Notes under the pieces: generated by a model
Seen by the model: only the letters and a program-made list of their open reading frames with translations
What the model was told of the DNA's origin: nothing
The model's database searches: none
Source: Agrobacterium fabrum str. C58
GTDB lineage: Bacteria; Pseudomonadota; Alphaproteobacteria; Rhizobiales; Rhizobiaceae
Length of the DNA stretch: 64,000 nucleotides
Assembly (NCBI RefSeq): GCF_000092025.1
Contig: NC_003062.2
Span: 1,858,001-1,922,000, forward strand
Direction of reading: 5' to 3'
Shown here: piece after piece, positions 20,269 to 28,630 of the stretch
Numbering within the stretch: the first letter of the stretch is position 1
Layout of the letters: every line of letters starts with the position of its first letter
Translations under genes and position numbers: made by a program

Positions 20269-20282
20269 GTATAAATATTCAC
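20269..20282. promoter_or_regulatory. Putative operator O2 of the sugar locus
   Basis: GTATAAATATTCAC differs at only two of 14 positions from GAATAAAAATTCAC before the SorC-type gene. It covers the expected transcription start of the plus-strand operon. Confidence 0.5.
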
Positions 20283-20305
20283 ACGCATGTTTTGAAGAGG
20301 ATTCC

Positions 20306-21115
20306 ATGCAGTCCCAGGAGCTAGAGCGCATTGCGCGCCAGATTCGCCTTCGCGACGTACAGGCTGTTTTTGAAGCGGGTGCGGGCCATGTCGGCGGCGA
20401 AATGTCGGCCATCGACATCATGACGGCCCTTTATTTCCGCGTCCTGCGCATCTGGCCGAATGATCCGAAGAACCCTGCCCGCGACCGTTTCGTACTTTCC
20501 AAGGGCCACACAGCCTGCGCGCTTTACGTGACGCTGGCCAAGCGCGGTTTCATTCCGGAAGAGGAAATCTCGACCTTCCTGCAGCCGAATTCGCGCCTCA
20601 ACGGCCATCCCAACTGCAACAAGGTGCCGGGCGTCGAAACCAATACCGGCCCGCTCGGCCACGGGCTTCCCGTCGCCGTCGGCATGGCCACGGCGGCCAA
20701 GCTGTCCGGCGAGGATTACCACACCTACGTGATGACCGGCGACGGCGAGATGCAGGAAGGCTCCAACTGGGAAGCCATCATGTCGGCGGCGCAATTCAAG
20801 CTGAACAATCTGACGCTGGTCATCGACCATAACCGTTTCCAGCAGGGCGCCGCCATTGCCGACACCAACGATGTCGCGCCGCTTCGCCCCAAGCTTGAGG
20901 CTTTCGGCTGGGAAGTGACTGAAATCAACGGCAACGCCATGGCGGAAGTCGTTCCGGCGCTGGAGCATCGCGGCAACCGCCCGCATTGCATCGTCGCCCA
21001 CACCAACAAGGGTCACGGCATTTCCTTCATGCAGGACCGCGTCGACTGGCATCACAAGGTTCCGAGCAAGGAACAATACGAGATTGCCGTCAAAGAACTT
21101 TCGGAGGCATTGTAA
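20306..21115 (+). CDS. Transketolase-like enzyme, N-terminal (TPP-binding) subunit
   Basis: 269 aa, equivalent to the first half of a full transketolase. GHVGGEMSAIDIM (28-40) and SKGHTACALY lead to the TPP/metal motif GDGEMQEGSNWEA (145-157), closed by IDHNRFQ (173-179). It needs the next gene product to form a complete active site. Split transketolases of this type occur in dedicated sugar pathways, for example the apulose-4-phosphate transketolase pair. The stop overlaps the next start by one base (TAATG). Confidence 0.93.
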   Translation: MQSQELERIARQIRLRDVQAVFEAGAGHVGGEMSAIDIMTALYFRVLRIWPNDPKNPARDRFVLSKGHTACALYVTLAKRGFIPEEEISTFLQPNSRLNGHPNCNKVPGVETNTGPLGHGLPVAVGMATAAKLSGEDYHTYVMTGDGEMQEGSNWEAIMSAAQFKLNNLTLVIDHNRFQQGAAIADTNDVAPLRPKLEAFGWEVTEINGNAMAEVVPALEHRGNRPHCIVAHTNKGHGISFMQDRVDWHHKVPSKEQYEIAVKELSEAL

Positions 21116-22071
21116 TGAACGCGCCCGTAACCGCCGCCAAACTGTATGATTGCCGCGACGCCTTCGCCGAAACGCTGGAAGCGCTGGCCGCCGCCAATGA
21201 CAAGGTCGTCGCCGTCTGCAACGATTCGGTCGGCTCCTCGAAGCTCGGCGGCTTCAAATCGAAATTCCCCGAGCGCCTCGTCAATGTCGGTATCGCCGAA
21301 CAGAACATGGTCGGCGTCGGCGCCGGTCTCGCCAATGGCGGGCAATTGCCCTTCGTCTGCGGCGCGTCCTGCTTCCTCACCGGCCGCGCGCTGGAGCAGA
21401 TCAAGGCTGACCTTGCCTATTCCAACGCCAATGTGAAGCTGATCGGCATATCCTCAGGCATGGCCTATGGCGAACTCGGTCCGACGCACCATTCCATCGA
21501 GGATTTCGCCTGGACCCGCGTCCTGCCGAACCTGCCGGTCATCGCCCCCTGCGACCGCATCGAAACCGCTGCTGCCGTCAAATGGGCAGCGGACTATGCC
21601 GGCCCCTGCTTCCTGCGTCTGTCACGCGTCGGCGTGCCGGACCTTCTGCCGGAAGGCCACGTCTTCGAACTCGGCCGCGCCAATCTGCTGCGTGAAGGTT
21701 CCGACCTGACGCTGATCGCCAACGGCACGCTGACCCACCGCATCGTCAAGGCCGCCGATATTCTGTTGAGCCGCGGCATCAAGGCGCGCGTTCTGAACAT
21801 GGCGACCGTTCGCCCCATCGATGAAGCGGCCATTATCGCTGCGGCGAAGGAAACCGGCGCAATCCTGACGGCCGAAGAACATTCGATCTTCGGCGGCCTG
21901 GGTTCGGCCATCGCGGAAGTCGTGGTCGACCATTCGCCCGTGCCAATGAAACGCCTCGGCGTTCCCGGTGTCTTCGCCCATACCGGCTCCGCCGAATGGC
22001 TGCTCGATGAGTTCGGCATGGCACCCACAGCCATTGCCGACGCAGCGCAGGCGCTGATCAAGAGAAAATAA
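21115..22071 (+). CDS. Transketolase-like enzyme, C-terminal (pyrimidine-binding) subunit
   Basis: 318 aa. GGAGG lies 7 bases before the ATG, inside the end of the N-subunit gene. VNVGIAEQNMVGVGAGLA carries the conserved Glu that protonates the TPP aminopyrimidine, and GELGPTHHSIEDFA supplies active-site His residues. The C-terminal swivel domain has VLNMATVRPIDEAAI and EEHSIFGGLGSAIAE. Together with the preceding subunit it should transfer a two-carbon unit from a ketose phosphate made by the kinase downstream. Confidence 0.94.
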   Translation: MNAPVTAAKLYDCRDAFAETLEALAAANDKVVAVCNDSVGSSKLGGFKSKFPERLVNVGIAEQNMVGVGAGLANGGQLPFVCGASCFLTGRALEQIKADLAYSNANVKLIGISSGMAYGELGPTHHSIEDFAWTRVLPNLPVIAPCDRIETAAAVKWAADYAGPCFLRLSRVGVPDLLPEGHVFELGRANLLREGSDLTLIANGTLTHRIVKAADILLSRGIKARVLNMATVRPIDEAAIIAAAKETGAILTAEEHSIFGGLGSAIAEVVVDHSPVPMKRLGVPGVFAHTGSAEWLLDEFGMAPTAIADAAQALIKRK

Positions 22072-22192
22072 GGTCTCCTCCCAGGGTCGTCGCGCGTCTT
22101 CGGATGCGCGGCGATTTCTTTTAGTACGCACGCAGCTTCTTAAACAAAGAACACCGTGTGAAAATGACCGCCGCAGATGAGAGAACACAGAG

Positions 22193-23662
22193 ATGCGCGC
22201 TATTCTGTCCATCGATCAGGGCACCACCAATTCCAAGGCCATACTCGTCTCGGAAAGCGGAGAGTTGCTCGCGCGCGGCTCATCGCCGGTCGGCATTACC
22301 TATCCGCAGCCCGGCTGGGTGGAACAGGACCCGAACCGTATCTGGGCCTCGGTCCGTGAAGCGATCTCCGCCTGCCTCGCAGCCGCACCCTCCGACGTCA
22401 GCGTCGAAGCCATCGCCATCTCAAACCAGCGCGAATCGGTCACAATCTGGGACGGTGAAACCGGCGAGCCGCTTGGCCCGGTGCTAAGCTGGCAATGCCG
22501 CCGCACCGCACAGGACTGCGCAGACCTGATCGCAAAGGGACAATCAGAACGCGTCATGGCCCTGACCGGCCTGCCGATCGACCCGATGTTTCCCGGCGCT
22601 AAGATGCGCTGGCTGCTGGAACGGGCGCCGAAAGGCCGCAAGCTTCGCCTCGGCACCATAGATAGCTGGCTCATCCATTGCTTCACCGGCGGCAAGGTTC
22701 ATGCCTGCGACGCCTCAAACGCAGCCCGCAGCCAGGTGCTCGATCTCAACCGGCAGGTCTGGAGCGACGAGCTCTGTGACCTCTTCGGCATCGATATCAA
22801 TGCCCTGCCGGACCTGCGCGACAGCAGCGGCGACTTCGGCGTGACATCAGGCGTTCCCGGCATCAAGGATGGCACGCCGATCCTCGCGGCCATCGGCGAC
22901 AGCCACGCCGCCCTCTTCGGCCATGGCGCTTTCAACCCCGGAGACGGTAAAGTGACCTTCGGCACCGGCTCGTCGGTCATGACGACGCTGCCGCATTTCA
23001 TCGCGCCTGAGCGCGGCATCACCACAACGGTTGCATGGCGGCTCGGCGGCAAACCGACCTTCGCCTTTGAAGGCAATATTCTCGTTTCGGCAGCCTCCCT
23101 GCCATGGATGACGGACATTCTCGGCCTGCCGGATGTCGCCGCGCTGGTGGAACTCGCCGCCACGGCCGAACCGGAGGGGCCGGGGTTTGTGCCGGCCTTT
23201 GTCGGCCTTGGCGCGCCCTATTGGGATACCAACGCGCGCGCGCTGTTTTCGCAAATCAATTTCAGCACCACCCGCGCCCAGATGGCCCGGGCGGTCACCG
23301 ATTCCATCGCCTTTCAGGTCCACGACGTCTTCGCCGCCATGCGCGCGCAGTCGCCTTCCGGTTTCGGGCGCCTCTTCGTGGATGGCGGGCCGAGCCAGAA
23401 CCGTTTCCTGATGCAATGCGTCGCCGATATGCTGGAACACCCCGTCATTCAGCGCGATGCGCCGGAAGCCTCCGCCCTCGGCGCTGCCTATCTCGCCGGC
23501 CTGGCCCTCGGTGTCTGGAGTGATCTTAATGCCATCGCAGCGTTGAATAGCAACGGGAACACCATCGCGACTTCAACCGGTGAAAGCCGTCAGCGGCTCG
23601 GCATCTGGCGCGATGCGATTGCTCGCTCGACCTTGCCCGTAACCTCGGGTAATGGTGAATAA
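22193..23662 (+). CDS. FGGY-family carbohydrate kinase (glycerol-kinase-like)
   Basis: 489 aa. The N-terminal ATPase fold opens with ILSIDQGTTNSKAIL, and NRIWASVREAI and AIAISNQRESVTIWD match the GlpK/FGGY pattern. FGTGSSVMTTLP binds ATP, and VDGGPSQNRFLMQCVADML with EASALGAAYLAGLALG forms the second FGGY signature. It looks nearest to glycerol kinases by eye, but in this context a ketose or polyol product of the SDRs is the more likely substrate. It lies between the split transketolase and the regulator. The last codons overlap a palindrome before the regulator gene. Confidence 0.9.
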   Translation: MRAILSIDQGTTNSKAILVSESGELLARGSSPVGITYPQPGWVEQDPNRIWASVREAISACLAAAPSDVSVEAIAISNQRESVTIWDGETGEPLGPVLSWQCRRTAQDCADLIAKGQSERVMALTGLPIDPMFPGAKMRWLLERAPKGRKLRLGTIDSWLIHCFTGGKVHACDASNAARSQVLDLNRQVWSDELCDLFGIDINALPDLRDSSGDFGVTSGVPGIKDGTPILAAIGDSHAALFGHGAFNPGDGKVTFGTGSSVMTTLPHFIAPERGITTTVAWRLGGKPTFAFEGNILVSAASLPWMTDILGLPDVAALVELAATAEPEGPGFVPAFVGLGAPYWDTNARALFSQINFSTTRAQMARAVTDSIAFQVHDVFAAMRAQSPSGFGRLFVDGGPSQNRFLMQCVADMLEHPVIQRDAPEASALGAAYLAGLALGVWSDLNAIAALNSNGNTIATSTGESRQRLGIWRDAIARSTLPVTSGNGE

Positions 23663-23672
23663 AAATTCACCA
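23653..23672. promoter_or_regulatory. Putative operator O3 (inverted repeat before the SorC-type gene)
   Basis: TGGTGAAT and ATTCACCA form a perfect 8-bp inverted repeat around AAAA, spanning the kinase stop codon and ending 10 bases before the regulator ATG. Its core GAATAAAAATTC recurs with few changes at O1 and O2, which suggests autoregulation or an internal promoter. Confidence 0.55.
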
Positions 23673-23682
23673 TGGAGGGCTT

Positions 23683-24642
23683 ATGGGCAGGATCAACGAA
23701 CTTCGGATGATATCCCGCGTGGCGCAGATGTATTTCAGCGAGCACAAACGGCAGGCGGAAATTGCGCAGCATCTCAACCTGTCGCAGGCCACCGTCTCGC
23801 GCATGCTGAAACGTGCGGAGGCGGAAGGCATCGTCCGCACCAGCATCATCCCCCCACCCGGCACCTATAGCGATCTGGAAGCGCAGCTGCGCGAGCGTTT
23901 CGACCTGCCGGAAGCCATCGTCGTTGATTGCAGCGAGGATCGCGACGGCGCGATCATGGCCCGCATCGGTGAGGCTGCCGCACATTTTCTCGAGGTGACC
24001 CTGTCGCAGAACGAGATTATCGGCGTATCCAGCTGGAGCCAGACGATCTTCAAGATGGTGGAAAACATCCATCCGCTGAAGGGAGCCAAGGCGCGCTATA
24101 TCGTCCAGACACTGGGCGGCATGGGCGATCCTTCCGTGCAGACGCATGCGACCCAGATCACCACCCGGCTGGCGCGGCTCACCGAGGCCGAACCGAAGCT
24201 GCTGCCGGTGCCGGGCGTCGCCACATCGCGGGAAGCCAAGCTTCTGATGCTGGCCGATCCCTTCGTGCGCGAAACCATCGATCTCTTCGGCTCCATCACG
24301 CTCGCCATCGTCGGCGTCGGCGCAGTCGAACCGTCGGAGCTTCTCGCCCGGTCCGGCAACATCTTCTCTACCAAGGAGCTTGCCGATCTCGCACAGGCGG
24401 GTGCGGTGGGCGACATATCGCTGCGGTTCTTCGACAAGGATGGCAAGCCGGTCAAGACGCCGCTCGATGATCGGGTCATCGGCCTGCCGCTGGAAAACCT
24501 TTCGAATGTCGATCGCGTCATTGCGCTCGCCGGCGGCTTGAAGAAGACCGAGGCGATTGCCGGCGCGCTCCGCACCGGCGTCATCGACGTGCTCGTCACC
24601 GATAAATTCACCGCCGAACGACTGGTCGGCCAGGAAACATAG
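23683..24642 (+). CDS. SorC/DeoR-type sugar-binding transcriptional regulator
   Basis: 319 aa. An HTH lies at about residues 20-45 (QAEIAQHLNLSQATVSRML). A long SorC-type sugar-phosphate-sensing domain follows, with VSSWSQTIFKMVENI, YIVQTLGGMGDPSVQ, LPVPGVATSREAK and ALAGGLKKTEAIAGALRTG. Such regulators are tetramers induced by a phosphorylated pathway intermediate, here perhaps the kinase product. GGAGG is 4 bases from the ATG. It is the probable regulator of the three shared operator-like sites. Confidence 0.93.
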   Translation: MGRINELRMISRVAQMYFSEHKRQAEIAQHLNLSQATVSRMLKRAEAEGIVRTSIIPPPGTYSDLEAQLRERFDLPEAIVVDCSEDRDGAIMARIGEAAAHFLEVTLSQNEIIGVSSWSQTIFKMVENIHPLKGAKARYIVQTLGGMGDPSVQTHATQITTRLARLTEAEPKLLPVPGVATSREAKLLMLADPFVRETIDLFGSITLAIVGVGAVEPSELLARSGNIFSTKELADLAQAGAVGDISLRFFDKDGKPVKTPLDDRVIGLPLENLSNVDRVIALAGGLKKTEAIAGALRTGVIDVLVTDKFTAERLVGQET

Positions 24643-24666
24643 CCAAAATCCCATAAAGGAGGAGAC

Positions 24667-25452
24667 ATGAGGCGCTTTGAAGGTCAATCCGTATTCGTGA
24701 CCGGGGGCAACAAGGGCATCGGTTACGGCATCGCCCGCCGTTTTGCCGAAGAAGGCGCGAAAGTCGCCATCGCCTCTGTCGACAAAGACACACATGACGC
24801 CGCTAAAAAACTGGCGGACGAAACCGGCACCGTCACCCATGGCGTCATCCTCGACGTTAGGGATGCGGCGGCGGTGCGTGACGCCTATGGCGCTGCGGAA
24901 GACGCGATCGGCGCGCTTTCCATCTCCGTCCAGAACGCCGGCGTCATCACTATCTCAAAGATCGAGGATCTGACGCAAGAACAGTGGGATTTGAACCTCG
25001 ACGTCAACACCAAGGGCGCGTTCCTCTGCTGCCAGGAGGCAATCCGTCGCTTCCGCGCAAGCGGCACCAAGGGCCGCCTCGTCAACACCGCCTCCGGCCA
25101 AGCGCGTCAGGGCTTCATCTACACGCCGCATTATGCTGCGTCCAAATTCGGCGTTATCGGCCTGACGCAAAGCCTCGCCAAGGAACTTGCACCTGAGGGC
25201 ATCACCGTCAACGCCATCTGCCCCGGCATCATCCACACCGAAATGTGGGATTACAACGACCGCGTCTGGGGCCAGATGCTGGGCGAATACAAGCCCGGCG
25301 AGTTGATGGCCGAATGGGTGCGCAACATCCCCATGCGTCGCGCCGGAACGCCCGCCGAAGTGGCGGCGCTGGTGGCATTTCTGGCATCAGAGGATGCGGC
25401 CTATATCACGGCCCAGACGATCAACGTCGATGGCGGGTTGATCATGTCTTGA
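24667..25452 (+). CDS. SDR-family oxidoreductase, second dehydrogenase of the sugar locus
   Basis: 261 aa. The cofactor motif is TGGNKGIG (residues 12-19), followed by QNAGVI (89-94), Asn114, Ser143 and Tyr156/Lys160 (YAASK). A very strong Shine-Dalgarno (AAGGAGGAG) precedes the ATG by 4 to 6 bases. It resembles polyol dehydrogenases of the sorbitol or xylitol type. With the SDR in the other arm it could interconvert a polyol, ketose and aldose, but the reaction is not determinable here. It is the last gene of the operon and is followed by a family B repeat. Confidence 0.88.
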   Translation: MRRFEGQSVFVTGGNKGIGYGIARRFAEEGAKVAIASVDKDTHDAAKKLADETGTVTHGVILDVRDAAAVRDAYGAAEDAIGALSISVQNAGVITISKIEDLTQEQWDLNLDVNTKGAFLCCQEAIRRFRASGTKGRLVNTASGQARQGFIYTPHYAASKFGVIGLTQSLAKELAPEGITVNAICPGIIHTEMWDYNDRVWGQMLGEYKPGELMAEWVRNIPMRRAGTPAEVAALVAFLASEDAAYITAQTINVDGGLIMS

Positions 25453-25485
25453 GGCCTGTTTGGGAACTGAGCAGCACGCCCCAAT

Positions 25486-25608
25486 CTCCCTCATCCCTAT
25501 GCCTGTCACAGGGATCCAGCCAGCCCAAGTCCTTGGGCTGAAAGGAGTCTTCCCGTCGCGCAGACGCGCGTCGGCTGGATTCCTGTGACGAGCACAGGAA
25601 TGAGGGAG
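25486..25608. repeat. Palindromic intergenic element, family B copy 2 (inverted)
   Basis: About 123 bp. Its reverse complement aligns with the copy at 20027-20144, including the TCCTGTG...CACAGGAAT arm, the GACGCGCGTCTG segment and the CAGCCCAAG..CTTGGGCTG hairpin. It separates the end of the SDR gene from the convergent ABC-2 permease gene. Confidence 0.8.
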
Positions 25609-25621
25609 GTAGGCCGTACTG

Positions 25622-26383
25622 TCAGTTGCGAAGCCGATAACCCGTCTTAAACATCCAGGCGACAACACCGAGGCAAACCGCCAGAAACAGCGTGATCATC
25701 GCAAGGCTGATCACCGGATTGACGTCGGCGATCTCATAAAAACTCCAGCGGAAACCACTGATGAGATAAAGCACCGGATTGAAATGGCTGACCGTCTGCC
25801 AGAAGGGCGGCAGCATGTCGATGGAATAGAAGCTGCCGCCAAGGAAGGTCAGCGGCGGTACCACCAGCATGGGAATGAGGTTCAGCTGCTCGAAATTCGT
25901 CGCCCAGATGCCTATGATGAAGCCGAACAGGCTGAAACTGACAGCCGTCAGCACGAAGAACAGCACCATCATGAACGGATGGGCAATGGTGATATCCACG
26001 AAGAATGACGCGGTTATCAGGATGATCGTGCCGATCATCAGCCCCTTGGTCGCCGCAGCGCCGACATAACCCGCGACGATTTCCGTCATCGACACCGGCG
26101 CCGACAATATCTCGTAGACCGTGCCGGTGAACTTCGGGAAATAAATGCCGAAGGAGCCGTTGCTGATACATTGCGTCAGAAGCGTCAGCATGATGAGGCC
26201 GGGCGTTATGAACGCACCGTAGGAAACGCCGCCAACTTCCTGAATCCGCGAACCGATCGCCGTTCCGAACACGATGAAATAAAGCGACGTGGAAATGACG
26301 GGCGACACCACGCTCTGCAGCAGGGTGCGGCGGGTGCGTGCCATTTCGAACAGGTAGATGGACTTGATGGCTTCGAAATTCAT
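25622..26383 (-). CDS. ABC-2-type transporter permease (YadH-like)
   Basis: 253 aa with six hydrophobic segments typical of ABC2_membrane proteins. The N-terminus [20 protein letters not shown] and the core [22 protein letters not shown] match YadH/NodJ-like exporters. It overlaps the ATPase gene by 4 bp and is its membrane partner. The exported substrate is unknown. Confidence 0.9.
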   Translation of the reverse strand: MNFEAIKSIYLFEMARTRRTLLQSVVSPVISTSLYFIVFGTAIGSRIQEVGGVSYGAFITPGLIMLTLLTQCISNGSFGIYFPKFTGTVYEILSAPVSMTEIVAGYVGAAATKGLMIGTIILITASFFVDITIAHPFMMVLFFVLTAVSFSLFGFIIGIWATNFEQLNLIPMLVVPPLTFLGGSFYSIDMLPPFWQTVSHFNPVLYLISGFRWSFYEIADVNPVISLAMITLFLAVCLGVVAWMFKTGYRLRN

Positions 26384-27306
26384 TTCTGGCCTCCGACCAG
26401 CGAAACGAAGATATCCTCGAGCGAGCTTTGCCGCGTCGAAATATCCTTGAAATGGATGTTGGCGGCAGAAAGAGCGCCCAGGAGATCGGCGATGCGTCCC
26501 TGCTCGCCATTTCCCTCGATTTCGTAGGTGATCGTGCTGCGGTCGTCCGAAAGCGTCAGGGCAAAGGGGGCGAGACTGTCAGGCAACCGTTCCACCGGTT
26601 GCGTCAGTTCAAGAAAGAGCTGTTTGCGGCCGAGCTTCTTCATCAGCGCGGTCTTTTCTTCCACGAGGAGCAATTCGCCGCCGTTGATGACACCCACCCG
26701 GTCGGCGATTTCTTCCGCCTCCTCAATGTAATGCGTCGTCAGAATGATGGTGACGCCCTTGGCGCGCAGCTCGGAAACGACATTCCACATGTCGCGGCGC
26801 AAGGTCACATCCACGCCGGCGGTCGGCTCATCCAGGAAAAGCACCTTAGGCTCGTGCGCAAGCGCCTTGGCGATCAACACACGACGCTTCATGCCGCCGG
26901 AAAGTTCCCGCAGCATGTTGTCTTTCTTGTCCCACAACGACAGGGACTTCAGAATGCTTTCGATCAGCGCCGGGTTCTTCTTCTGCCCGTGCAGGCCGCG
27001 CGAGAAGCTGACCGTGTTCCACACAGTCTCGAACATGTCCGTCGTCAGTTCCTGGGGCACGAGGCCGATAAGCGCGCGGGTCTGCCGAAAATCCTTCACC
27101 ACATTGTGGCCGCCGACAAGCACCGAACCTTCCCCCGGATTGACGAGGCCGCAGACGATGGAAATCAGCGTCGTCTTGCCGGCACCGTTCGGGCCGAGAA
27201 GGGCAAGGATTTCCCCCTCTTTAATATCGAGGCTGACGCCTTTGAGCGCCTGAAAGCCATTTGCGTAGGATTTTGTCAGATTCCGTATGGAAACAATGGC
27301 ATTCAT
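26380..27306 (-). CDS. ABC-2-type transporter ATP-binding protein (YadG-like)
   Basis: 308 aa. Walker A is GPNGAGKTT (about residues 38-46), the signature is LSGGMKRRV, and Walker B is [12 protein letters not shown] with the H-loop [16 protein letters not shown]. The C-terminal 80 residues form the extension usual in drug or polysaccharide exporters of this class. It is the first gene of a two-gene exporter operon. Confidence 0.93.
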   Translation of the reverse strand: MNAIVSIRNLTKSYANGFQALKGVSLDIKEGEILALLGPNGAGKTTLISIVCGLVNPGEGSVLVGGHNVVKDFRQTRALIGLVPQELTTDMFETVWNTVSFSRGLHGQKKNPALIESILKSLSLWDKKDNMLRELSGGMKRRVLIAKALAHEPKVLFLDEPTAGVDVTLRRDMWNVVSELRAKGVTIILTTHYIEEAEEIADRVGVINGGELLLVEEKTALMKKLGRKQLFLELTQPVERLPDSLAPFALTLSDDRSTITYEIEGNGEQGRIADLLGALSAANIHFKDISTRQSSLEDIFVSLVGGQK

Positions 27307-27410
27307 GACGAACTCTTTTGGAAATCGAGTGAGATGAACGCCATATAGGCCGCAGAGGTTGCAAAAGCCAGCCCGGTGAACTGAACACTGCGTTCGGCAC
27401 AGACGGAAAA

Positions 27411-28232
27411 TCAGCCGTAAACGCTATAGAAAAACTGCGCGGCGACGAAGACCAGGAACACGCCGAAGGCCCGTTCCAGCTGCTTTTTGCTGAGCGCATG
27501 GGCAAGCCGCACGCCATAGGGAGCGACGAGAAGCGTGATGGGGATGAGCAGCACCACGGCGATCCAGTTGATGAAACCGGTCGAAAACGGCGGCAGGCCT
27601 GCATTGCCCCAGCCGGCCCAGATGTAACCGAGAAGGCCCGGCAGCGAGATCAGCACCCCGACGCCGGAGGAGGTGGCGACGGCCTGATGGATCGTTCGGC
27701 CGTAAAGCGTCATGAAGGTATTGTTCATCACCCCGCCACCCACGCCCATCAGGCCGGACAGAAGGCCGATGCCCGTGCCGACCAGAAACCGGGCCGGGTT
27801 TTTCGGCAGGTCGGAGCCGAGTTGCCAGCTCGCCCGGTTGACGATCATCCGGAAGGCGAGCGCGAGTGCGATGAAGGCGAAGATCAGCCGTAACGCCACG
27901 CTGGAAGCATATGCCGCCACAACGGATGCGAGGATGGTGCCGAGCGGCACGGCGACAATCCATCCCTTCAGCAGATCGATATCGACCGCGCCCTTCTGGC
28001 GATGCGTCAGGAACGAACGGACGGAGGTCGGCACGATGATGGCAAGCGAAGTGCCAAGCGAAAGATGCATGCGCACCGCCTCCGGCACGTCCAGAAGCCC
28101 GAAGACATGATAGAAGACCGGCACCAGCACCGCGCCGCCGCCAATGCCGAACAGCCCTGCCAGAAGTCCGGCCACGACACCCGCGGCCGCAAGTGCGGCG
28201 GCAAAGACCAATATCTCTGAAACAGGGGGCAT
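27411..28232 (-). CDS. TauE/SafE-family membrane permease (putative sulfite/anion exporter)
   Basis: 273 aa with about eight hydrophobic helices in two related halves. The repeats [20 protein letters not shown] and [19 protein letters not shown] are the family signature. Members export sulfite, sulfoacetate or related anions. No sulfur gene is adjacent. The gene ends about 100 bp before the start of the ABC-2 ATPase gene. Confidence 0.9.
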   Translation of the reverse strand: MPPVSEILVFAAALAAAGVVAGLLAGLFGIGGGAVLVPVFYHVFGLLDVPEAVRMHLSLGTSLAIIVPTSVRSFLTHRQKGAVDIDLLKGWIVAVPLGTILASVVAAYASSVALRLIFAFIALALAFRMIVNRASWQLGSDLPKNPARFLVGTGIGLLSGLMGVGGGVMNNTFMTLYGRTIHQAVATSSGVGVLISLPGLLGYIWAGWGNAGLPPFSTGFINWIAVVLLIPITLLVAPYGVRLAHALSKKQLERAFGVFLVFVAAQFFYSVYG

Positions 28233-28253
28233 GAGAGCGGTCTCCGGGGGCCG

Positions 28254-28282
28254 TTGTCACAAACATGTGACGCTCATAGCGT
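28254..28282 (+). promoter_or_regulatory. Weak putative promoter of the candidate small RNA
   Basis: TTGTCA (28254-28259), a 17-base spacer and TAGCGT (28277-28282) lie about 7 bases before the proposed RNA start. The -10 is poor, so the start is uncertain. Confidence 0.3.
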
Positions 28283-28288
28283 ATCAGA

Positions 28289-28464
28289 AAAGCGCGGCAA
28301 GCCATGTTGGCCGCAGGTCAGTACGGCGCGATGTCTTTTGCCGCATATCCGCGCCGGATGGACCACTCCGTGGGATCGTTTTCCCATTGCATGCCCTTGC
28401 AAAGACGCCGATATCCCCCCGATAAGGCCGTCTTCTTCACCGGCCTTCGGGCCGGTCTTTTTTT
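28289..28464 (+). ncRNA. Candidate small RNA with intrinsic terminator
   Basis: This plus-strand stretch lies between two minus-strand genes and has no plausible protein. It contains a CGGCGCG...CGCGCCG stem, CCACTCCGTGG and TTGCATGCCCTTGCAA hairpins, and ends with ACCGGCC-TTCG-GGCCGGT (28439-28456) followed by C and seven T. A terminator of that quality on a strand with no gene implies a short transcript of about 175 nt. The length would also suit 6S RNA, but I cannot recognise the conserved 6S bubble. Confidence 0.5.
28439..28464 (+). terminator. Strong intrinsic terminator (plus strand)
   Basis: A 7-bp GC stem closed by a TTCG tetraloop is followed by CTTTTTTT. It points away from the TauE gene and toward the end of the extensin-like gene, so it serves neither of them. 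Confidence 0.9.
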
Positions 28465-28522
28465 GTGGGCGTGGTACGAGCGGCTATCGCTGGCGCGCAG
28501 ATAGAGAAACATCCCCAACTTT

Positions 28523-28556
28523 CGTCATTCCTGCCTTATCCCGGGATCCACAGCCA
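28523..28556. repeat. Partial family B-like element
   Basis: GTCATTCCTGCCTTATCCCGGGATCCA resembles one arm of the family B elements, but the matching second arm is missing. Probably a decayed copy. Confidence 0.4.
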
Positions 28557-28590
28557 TCGGCAGCAAGTTGATAACAAGCCGCTCTCCGTG

Positions 28591-28628
28591 CTCGACGTCT
28601 TCCTCGGCCTTGTGCCGAGACCGACGCG
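28591..28628. repeat. Decayed family A element
   Basis: CTCGACGTCTTCCTCGGCCTTGTGCCGAGACCGACG retains the first hairpin of family A with mismatches. It lies directly after the end of the extensin-like gene and may act as its transcript end. Confidence 0.5.
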
Positions 28629-28630
28629 AC

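Noticed and set aside
22193-23662. Naming the FGGY kinase glpK
   Set aside because: It resembles glycerol kinase by eye, but it is embedded with a split transketolase and SDRs and has no glycerol gene nearby, so the substrate is left open.
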